From NCBI RefSeq assembly GCF_023147505.1, contig NZ_JAHXPB010000001.1:248001-312000 (forward strand): 64,000 bases of DNA. The letters run 5' to 3'. The notes under the pieces were generated by a model. The model was not told the origin of the DNA. It ran no database searches and saw only the letters and a program-made list of their open reading frames with translations. Both the position numbers and the translations under genes were made by a program. Below, piece by piece: positions 58,927 to 64,000 of the stretch (position 1 is the stretch's first letter; every line of letters begins with the position of its first letter). The DNA comes from Brevundimonas sp. EYE_349. Lineage in GTDB: Bacteria; Pseudomonadota; Alphaproteobacteria; Caulobacterales; Caulobacteraceae.

Positions 58927-60256
58927 AGCGTCGCTCGATTTCAACCCCCAACAGAAGCAGCACCGTGCCGAAGATGGAGTTGGCGGTGAAATAGCTGCTT
59001 TCCATGAAGTTGTGGCCGAACACCATCAGCGGAAAGACGCCCAGCAGAATGGCGGCGCCCAGCCGTCCGCGATCCCCGCTCACGGCGTCTCGGATCAGGA
59101 TGAGACCGCCGACGATCCAGCGTAGGAGAACGATGACGGCCCCCGTCAGACCGATCATGCCGGTCGTGACCGCCAGGTCCAGGAAGCCGTTGTGCGCTTC
59201 GTTGGTATAGGCGTCGGGCTGGGCGAACCAGGCGTCGGTCTGCAGGCTGGGCTGGACGGTCGGGTTGATGTCCCAGAATGAGCCGAAGCCCCAACCCTGA
59301 ATCGGCCGCTTGACGAACTCGTCCCAGACGAAGGCCCAGACTTCGGTGCGCTGGGTGAAGGTGATGCCGGCGAACGGCGCCCAGGGATCGGCGCCGACAA
59401 CGAGACAATAGGCCAGCCAGCCGAAAGCGACCCCCGCCACCATCAAGGCGGCTATGGCGATCAGACCCCATCGCACGATGCGGCGCTGCGCCATCAGGGA
59501 CACGATGACCGGCGTGGCGCAGGCCAGGGCGGCGAACAGGCCCATGCTGGTCTTGGACAGGCTGGCGACCAGCAGCACCAGGGCCAGGACAGTGACGCCC
59601 CACCAGAAGGCGCGCGCCCGCCAGTCAGTCCGAGACCAGGCGTAGGTTCCACAGACGAAACCCGCCAGCAGCATGACCGCGCCCAGAGTGTTCTTGTGCG
59701 AATGGATGGCGGCCAGACCCAGCGGCGTCATCGACACGCCGGGTGCTGCGACCCAGGACAGGATGTCGACGCCCACCAGCACGGCGCACCCCGTCGCCAT
59801 CGCAAGGTGCAGTCGTCGACTGTCGTCCAAACCGACTGCAATAGCCACGCAGATCAAGAGATTGATCGCATAGAGGATCAGGCGGCGCGTGGAGACCGCA
59901 GGGTCCAGGGCCCAGCGAGTCGTCAGTACAAACCAAGCGAACAGGAGCAAAAGGGGCAGCAGCTTCAACAGCATGGCCGGAAGCGCCCGACGACGGAACC
60001 ACAGCAGCGGCGCCGAGAGGCCGAACAGTCCCAGCCAGACGAGCCGGTTCACCGGCGACGCCTCGGCCCCGCCGGTCAGGGGATCGACGACAATCTCATG
60101 CTGATAGGGATTGGGGCCTATGCAGATATAGAGCAGCATCAACACCAGCACCGCGCCGGCCCACAGGGCGATGGCGCGGTCGGCTTGCGCGCCGCGTCGA
60201 CGCGCGTCCTGATCCAGACGTCCCTGCCAATCCTGAATGCGCGCGGCGTCAGCCAC
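58913..60256 (-). CDS. O-antigen ligase/polymerase family membrane protein (second copy)
   Basis: A 447-residue protein with about twelve spans and the Wzy_C layout. The periplasmic loop region contains ITFTQRTEVWAFVWDEFVKR, PIQGWGFGSFWDINPTVQPS and DAYTNEAHNGFLDLAVTTGM, with the His of the HNGFLD motif conserved in the family. Inside a Wza/Wzx cluster a Wzy-type polymerase role is more likely than O-antigen ligase. It follows the WecG/TagA gene with an 8-base overlap. Confidence 0.85.
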   Translation of the reverse strand: MADAARIQDWQGRLDQDARRRGAQADRAIALWAGAVLVLMLLYICIGPNPYQHEIVVDPLTGGAEASPVNRLVWLGLFGLSAPLLWFRRRALPAMLLKLLPLLLLFAWFVLTTRWALDPAVSTRRLILYAINLLICVAIAVGLDDSRRLHLAMATGCAVLVGVDILSWVAAPGVSMTPLGLAAIHSHKNTLGAVMLLAGFVCGTYAWSRTDWRARAFWWGVTVLALVLLVASLSKTSMGLFAALACATPVIVSLMAQRRIVRWGLIAIAALMVAGVAFGWLAYCLVVGADPWAPFAGITFTQRTEVWAFVWDEFVKRPIQGWGFGSFWDINPTVQPSLQTDAWFAQPDAYTNEAHNGFLDLAVTTGMIGLTGAVIVLLRWIVGGLILIRDAVSGDRGRLGAAILLGVFPLMVFGHNFMESSYFTANSIFGTVLLLLGVEIERRFIRA

Positions 60257-61049
60257 GCGGACTCGGGGACTTGAGCCGCAGGCGGTAGGCGAGGGAGTCG
60301 ATCAGGCCAAGGCCCAACCCGTAGAGACCACGCACCAGATAGCGGCGCCACAGACGACCCGGCTCGCGCGCCAGGCGATAAAGCCAGACCAGTCCCCGAT
60401 CCTCCATCCAACGGGGCGCGGGCGGGGTGCGGCCGATCAGGGTTGTGATCGAACTGCCGATGCAAAGGCCAAGGCCCGTGGACCGCCCATCCTCCATGAT
60501 GCGCAAACACAGCTTTTCCGACTGTGGGGGGCCCATGGCGATGAAGATGAAGCGGGCGGGGTGGGCGACGACGAACTCCACCGCCGTCTGAACCGCTTCG
60601 GCATCGCGGATGAAGCCCATCGGCGGATTATGATGGGCGACGCGCGTCAAGCCGAACTGACGGACCAGGTCAGCGATGACCGAGGCGTCTCCACCGATGA
60701 TGGTGATGGGGTCGGCGGGGCCGATCACGGTCTTGAACAATCGTTCGACCACATGGGATCCTGGCGCGAACCCCAGGTCCACACCACCGATTGCGGCGGC
60801 CTTGCGCAACACGCGGCTGTCGTTGGTGCTGAGCCAAGCGCGAGCGCTGATGCGGTCGAACGCCTGGTCCTTGCGGCGCAGCCAGGCGTGTTCGGCGTTT
60901 GGCGTGATCAGGAGGTCGAAGGGCAGGTCGGCCGGACGCGCCGCCAACGCCGCGACTGTCTGGTCCGTCGTCATCCGATGAAACCGCAGGCCCGCGAAGC
61001 GCACCTCGGGCTGCGGCTGAAGACGGCTGTTGGGCGACAGGCTGTTCAT
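60249..61049 (-). CDS. WecG/TagA/CpsF-family glycosyltransferase
   Basis: A 266-residue GT26-family transferase that adds the second sugar (often N-acetylmannosamine type) to an undecaprenyl-diphospho-sugar. Blocks are LPFDLLITPNAEHAWLRRKD (T-P-N acid/base region), IIGGDASVIADLVRQFG, HHNPPMGFIRD and RFIFIAMGPPQSEKLCLRIM. The start at MNSLSPNSRLQ is the last good ATG before the conserved region; the open frame runs 85 codons further across the divergent promoter. HfsJ of the Caulobacter holdfast pathway belongs to this family. Confidence 0.9.
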   Translation of the reverse strand: MNSLSPNSRLQPQPEVRFAGLRFHRMTTDQTVAALAARPADLPFDLLITPNAEHAWLRRKDQAFDRISARAWLSTNDSRVLRKAAAIGGVDLGFAPGSHVVERLFKTVIGPADPITIIGGDASVIADLVRQFGLTRVAHHNPPMGFIRDAEAVQTAVEFVVAHPARFIFIAMGPPQSEKLCLRIMEDGRSTGLGLCIGSSITTLIGRTPPAPRWMEDRGLVWLYRLAREPGRLWRRYLVRGLYGLGLGLIDSLAYRLRLKSPSPRG

Positions 61050-61146
61050 GATGCGACCGTTCTGCGTTGCATCGCGGCAAACTGCAATTCGCTTGCCGCG
61101 ATAACGGCGACGCGCGACATGGCGTGGTTCTTGATATAGGGGCGGC
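61050..61146. promoter_or_regulatory. divergent promoter region WecG-like/initiating transferase
   Basis: These 97 bases separate two divergent polysaccharide genes and should contain both promoters. An AT-richer patch (TTCTTGATATAGGGG) lies just ahead of the plus-strand gene and could be its -10 region. Confidence 0.4.
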
Positions 61147-61821
61147 ATGAGCGACGCCGCCTTGCCATTGTCGAACGAAAAACCCGCTTTGCCGCGTCTG
61201 GCAGGCGGCCGTGACGTGCGCCTGGGATTGGCGTTGAAACGGCTGATGGACATCGGAATTTCAGCCGTCCTGCTGGTGGTCCTGTCACCCTTGCTGCTGG
61301 CCATCGCCCTTCTGGTCAGGGCGACCTCGCCTGGTCGGGCGTTGTATGGCGTGGACTGGGTCGGGCAGGGCGGCCGCCGTTTTCGAGGCTATAAGTTCCG
61401 AACCATGGGGATCGACGCTGATCGCCAGGAAGAGGCGCTGCAGTCCCAGAACGAGATGCGGGGGCCAGCCTTCAAGATGGAGAATGACCCGCGCGTCACG
61501 CCGCTGGGACGCGTGCTGCGGCGCTATAGCTTGGACGAGTTCCCGCAGCTGTGGAGCGTACTGAAGGGCGACCTGAGCCTGGTCGGGCCGCGCCCGCCGC
61601 GCGTGCATGAATACGCGCGCTTCACCCCCTTCCAGATGAGCAAGATGGCGGTCAAGCCCGGGATAACCTGTCTGTGGCAGGTCGAGGGGCGCCATCGGAT
61701 CAACGACTTCGACGAATGGGTGCGGCTGGATATCCGCTATATCGAGACCTGGTCGCTGGGACTCGATGTCTGGATCCTGATCCGCACGGCCGGGGTGGTG
61801 CTGCGGGGGACCGGCGCATGA
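61147..61821 (+). CDS. initiating sugar phosphotransferase (WbaP/HfsE-type bacterial sugar transferase)
   Basis: A 224-residue monotopic phosphoglycosyl transferase that loads the first sugar-1-phosphate onto undecaprenyl phosphate. One hydrophobic re-entrant helix (ISAVLLVVLSPLLLAIALLV) is followed by the catalytic core: RRFRGYKFRTMGIDADRQEE, LGRVLRRYSLDEFPQLWSVL, KGDLSLVGPRPPRVHEYARF and KPGITCLWQVEGRHRINDFD. The long N-terminal WbaP membrane domain is absent, so it is the short form. It overlaps the following glycosyltransferase by 4 bases. Confidence 0.95.
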   Translation: MSDAALPLSNEKPALPRLAGGRDVRLGLALKRLMDIGISAVLLVVLSPLLLAIALLVRATSPGRALYGVDWVGQGGRRFRGYKFRTMGIDADRQEEALQSQNEMRGPAFKMENDPRVTPLGRVLRRYSLDEFPQLWSVLKGDLSLVGPRPPRVHEYARFTPFQMSKMAVKPGITCLWQVEGRHRINDFDEWVRLDIRYIETWSLGLDVWILIRTAGVVLRGTGA

Positions 61822-62768
61822 GCGTGGACATAAGCGTCGTCATCCTGAGCTATGATCGGGTGCATCTGCTGGAGCGGACGTTGCGCGGCTGCGCTGTTCA
61901 GGGCGGGGACTGGGGCGGATTCGAGATCATCGTCGTGGATAACCACCCCACTCAACTGGCGCGGGGGTTGGTCGAGCGGCTGGCGGTCGAGACGGGCGTG
62001 GCCATGACCTATCTGGCCGATCCGCGACGCAACATCTCCATTGTCCGAAACAAGGGCATCGCCGCCTCGCAAGGCCGCTATATCGCCTTCATAGACGACG
62101 ACGAAGAGCCTCAATCCGGCTGGCTGGCGGCCCTGACGACCTGTCTGGACCGCACCGGCGCCGATGCCGCCTTTGGCCCCAAACTGCCAGAGTTCGAGGG
62201 CGGACGCGCGCCGGATTGGGACCCCGCTGGTTGGCGCTATACGCTCGATTTCCAGATGCCGGCGGACGAGCAGATCCATATGTTCGGTCGGCTGCGCAAA
62301 CGCGGCAAGGGCCTGGGCAGCGGCAATGCGGCCTTCCGGGTCGCAACCTGCCTGGAGGGGGCAGAGCCGTTCAGCGTGGCGTTCGGCGACGCCAATGGCG
62401 AAGACACCCAGCTGCTCTTTCGTTTGGCGATGGCGGGGCGGCGCTTCGTATGGTGTCCCGACGCCGTGGTTCGGGAGTTCATCGAGACCAGCCGCGCGCG
62501 GCCGGACTATATGATCACGCGCATGAAGCGCGGCTCGCAGCACTATGCCGTGTGCCGGATCGATACGAGCGACAACAAACTCCTGACCAAGGCCAAGGTG
62601 GCCCTGCTCGGCCTGGCGCAGACGACGGTGCACGCCGGCCTCTATGTCGCCGCGGGCGAGTTTCTGGATCGCAAGCAGCGCTACGATCACCGGATCGGCA
62701 TGGCCAAGGGCCTGGGCAAGCTGACCTGGCGCGCCCCTATCGGCTTCATCGCGGAGAAATCGGCGTGA
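61818..62768 (+). CDS. family 2 glycosyltransferase (first of tandem pair)
   Basis: A 316-residue GT-A transferase. The N-terminus DISVVILSYDRVHLLERTLR, EIIVVDNHPTQLARGLVERL and the metal-binding YIAFIDDDEEPQSGWL are typical; GLGSGNAAFRVATCLEGAEP and the C-terminal GLGKLTWRAPIGFI are shared with the next gene. The donor and acceptor are unknown. The ATG at 61818 overlaps the sugar transferase stop (ATGA), and the gene ends in a GTGA overlap with its paralogue. Confidence 0.92.
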   Translation: MSVDISVVILSYDRVHLLERTLRGCAVQGGDWGGFEIIVVDNHPTQLARGLVERLAVETGVAMTYLADPRRNISIVRNKGIAASQGRYIAFIDDDEEPQSGWLAALTTCLDRTGADAAFGPKLPEFEGGRAPDWDPAGWRYTLDFQMPADEQIHMFGRLRKRGKGLGSGNAAFRVATCLEGAEPFSVAFGDANGEDTQLLFRLAMAGRRFVWCPDAVVREFIETSRARPDYMITRMKRGSQHYAVCRIDTSDNKLLTKAKVALLGLAQTTVHAGLYVAAGEFLDRKQRYDHRIGMAKGLGKLTWRAPIGFIAEKSA

Positions 62769-63727
62769 GCGAGGCGGCGCCCGACCTGACGCTAGCCATA
62801 CTGACCTATGATCGGCCCGAGGGGCTGGAGGTGACGCTGCGGTCCTGTCTGGCCCAGACGAACAGCCTGGGTCTGGCGCTGGAGATCGTCGTGGTGGACA
62901 ACCATCCCGGCGGGGCAGGGAAGAAGGTGGTCGAGTCGTTGGCGCCCAACTCGCTCTGGCCGATCCGCTACATTTCGGACCTGACCCGAAACATGGCCGC
63001 CGTGCGAAATCGCGGATTCAGGGAAGCGCGCGGGCGCTGGCTGGCGGTCATCGACGACGACGAGATTGCCGATCCCGACTGGACCGACGCCCTGGTCGGT
63101 GCGCTGAAAGCCACGGACGCCGACATCGCTGTGGGTCCCCGTTTCGCGGTGTTCGAGGATGGGGCGCCGCCCGCCTATGATCCCGAAGGCCGCCAGTTTG
63201 TGCGCGACCTGGGTCTGGCCGATCTGGCGGAGATCGAACTGACCGGACCGTCCGGGCGGCCGCGCTATGGCCTGGGCACCGGCAATTCCATCTTCGATGT
63301 GAAGCGGTGTTTTCCTGACGGCCAGGCCGCCATGCGCGAAGCCTTCGGCTATGCGGGCGGGGAGGACGCCGAGCTGTTCGTGCGGCTGCATCGTCAGGGG
63401 CGGCGCATCGTCTGGGCGGCGCGTGCTCGCGTCACAGAAGTGGTGTTTCGAAATCGGACGGCCATCCCCTATCGGCTCATCCGCACCCGTCGCGAAACGC
63501 AGCACTATGTCTCGATCTACGTCGATGGGGCGCGGCGCCCAGCCCTGGCGCGGGCTGAATTATTCGGAAAAGGGTTAATACAAACGGCCGTCGGCGGCGC
63601 CCTGTCCTGGCTGACGGGGGAGGACCGCTCGACCTCTCGCCTCAGGTGGCGACTGCTGACACAGCATGGATTGGGCAAGCTGACGTGGCGCCGGCCGGTG
63701 GGCTTCATCGATGAGACAATCGTCTGA
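62765..63727 (+). CDS. family 2 glycosyltransferase (second of tandem pair)
   Basis: A 320-residue GT-A transferase resembling its upstream neighbour: LTLAILTYDRPEGLEVTLRS, LEIVVVDNHPGGAGKKVVES, WLAVIDDDEIADPDWTDALV, YGLGTGNSIFDVKRCFPDGQ and HGLGKLTWRRPVGFIDE. The GTG at 62765 is the start (GTGA overlap); the open frame upstream is the neighbour read out of frame. Both copies keep the acidic DDD motif, so both may be active and add different sugars. Confidence 0.92.
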   Translation: MSEAAPDLTLAILTYDRPEGLEVTLRSCLAQTNSLGLALEIVVVDNHPGGAGKKVVESLAPNSLWPIRYISDLTRNMAAVRNRGFREARGRWLAVIDDDEIADPDWTDALVGALKATDADIAVGPRFAVFEDGAPPAYDPEGRQFVRDLGLADLAEIELTGPSGRPRYGLGTGNSIFDVKRCFPDGQAAMREAFGYAGGEDAELFVRLHRQGRRIVWAARARVTEVVFRNRTAIPYRLIRTRRETQHYVSIYVDGARRPALARAELFGKGLIQTAVGGALSWLTGEDRSTSRLRWRLLTQHGLGKLTWRRPVGFIDETIV

Positions 63728-63847
63728 CAACCATGGCGAGCCTTAACCTTTTCGATTAAGGGGGCGTCGTTTTGCAGCCGATATAGTCGGCCCACGGCAC
63801 GCATCTTGGAGGATGCAGGGCCGAACCGTTTTCCGAAGGATTTCCCC
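63728..63847 (+). promoter_or_regulatory. intergenic region before transaldolase-like gene
   Basis: These 120 bases hold a short inverted repeat CCTTAA/TTAAGG (63741-63746 and 63756-63761) and a second one, GCATC/GATGC (63801-63805 and 63812-63816). Both stems are too weak to call terminators. A promoter for the next gene is likely here, and GAAGGA lies about 8 bases before its ATG. Confidence 0.4.
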
Positions 63848-64000
63848 ATGCTGACCCAGGTCGATCGACCCATCGTCTCGAAGGCGCCGCCGATGCCGTT
63901 GATCGCGGGGCTGAAGCTGTTCGGAGACGGGGCCAGCCTGGCGGATTTCTCGCGCCTTCACGCGCAGGGCATGGTCACGGGATTCACGACCAATCCGACC
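63848..64000 (+). CDS. transaldolase-family protein, N-terminal part (cut by window edge)
   Basis: Only the first 51 codons are present. After a short lead (MLTQVDRPIVSKAPPMP) the sequence reads LIAGLKLFGDGASLADFSRL followed by HAQGMVTGFTTNPT, matching the first strand and the TTNP motif of transaldolases and fructose-6-phosphate aldolase-like enzymes. Transaldolase-like genes also occur in polysaccharide clusters, where they may make unusual sugar precursors. The catalytic Lys lies beyond the window, so activity cannot be judged. Confidence 0.75.
   Translation, partial: MLTQVDRPIVSKAPPMPLIAGLKLFGDGASLADFSRLHAQGMVTGFTTNPT

Noticed and set aside
63741..63761. Terminator hairpin after the second glycosyltransferase
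   Set aside because: The stem is only 6 A/T-rich pairs with a 9-base loop; too weak to call.

Overview
The window is a 64 kb stretch of GC-rich chromosome with very tight gene packing. Most same-strand neighbours overlap by 1-4 bases, and several convergent pairs share stop-codon bases. Gene content and order point to an alphaproteobacterium of the Caulobacterales, most likely Brevundimonas or a close relative. The main reasons are lpxD-fabZ-lpxA-lpxI-lpxB with LpxI in place of LpxH, trpE/G/D/C followed by lexA, a lexA promoter carrying the alphaproteobacterial GTTC-N7-GTTC SOS box, and Caulobacter-like envelope polysaccharide genes. The genus is an inference; there is no rRNA in the window.

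Layout. 1-4.7 kb: lipid A operon plus a FUSC membrane protein, closed by a hairpin terminator. 4.7-10.4 kb: citrate synthase and glutamyl-tRNA synthetase, a ComEC-like protein, and LexA with its operator. 10.5-16.7 kb: trpC, trpD, trpG, trpE and a PpiD-type foldase, with a small antisense gene between trpE and trpG. 16.8-20.7 kb: tpiA, secG, pyrG, a tiny membrane protein and a GNAT acetyltransferase. 20.7-29.1 kb: a Tat-signal oligopeptidase B, acyl-CoA dehydrogenase, cytochrome b561, the tRNA t6A enzyme Sua5/TsaC, a patatin with 3-hydroxybutyrate dehydrogenase, and YaaA. 29.2-29.6 kb: a decayed IS5-family remnant. 29.6-41.8 kb: FAD-linked oxidase, ParE, a first O-antigen-ligase-like protein, cystathionine beta-lyase, an amino-acid-binding lipoprotein beside a dicarboxylate/amino-acid symporter, sulfurtransferase, cyclopropane fatty acid synthase and photolyase. 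41.9-46.4 kb: LPS inner-core genes kdsA, hldE and hldD plus a DUF3089 protein. 46.4-54.7 kb: SPFH/NfeD pair, a frameshifted MFS exporter, RNase HI, tatABC, glnB-glnA and NAD(P)H-hydrate dehydratase. 54.7-64 kb: a Wzx/Wzy-type surface polysaccharide cluster (chain-length/co-polymerase protein, Wza, flippase, polymerase-like protein, WecG/TagA glycosyltransferase, initiating sugar transferase, two paralogous family 2 glycosyltransferases, and the start of a transaldolase-family gene cut by the window edge).

The window is mainly housekeeping plus envelope biogenesis: lipid A (lpx), Kdo/heptose core (kdsA, hldE, hldD), protein export (secG, tatABC) and a surface polysaccharide assembly line. The points most worth following up are the polysaccharide cluster with its degenerate tyrosine-kinase P-loop, the DUF3089 protein whose nucleophile-elbow serine is replaced by glutamate, the pairing of an orphan binding lipoprotein with a secondary transporter, and the trpG leader with its antisense small gene. 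I see no tRNA, rRNA, CRISPR array, prophage or clear defence system.
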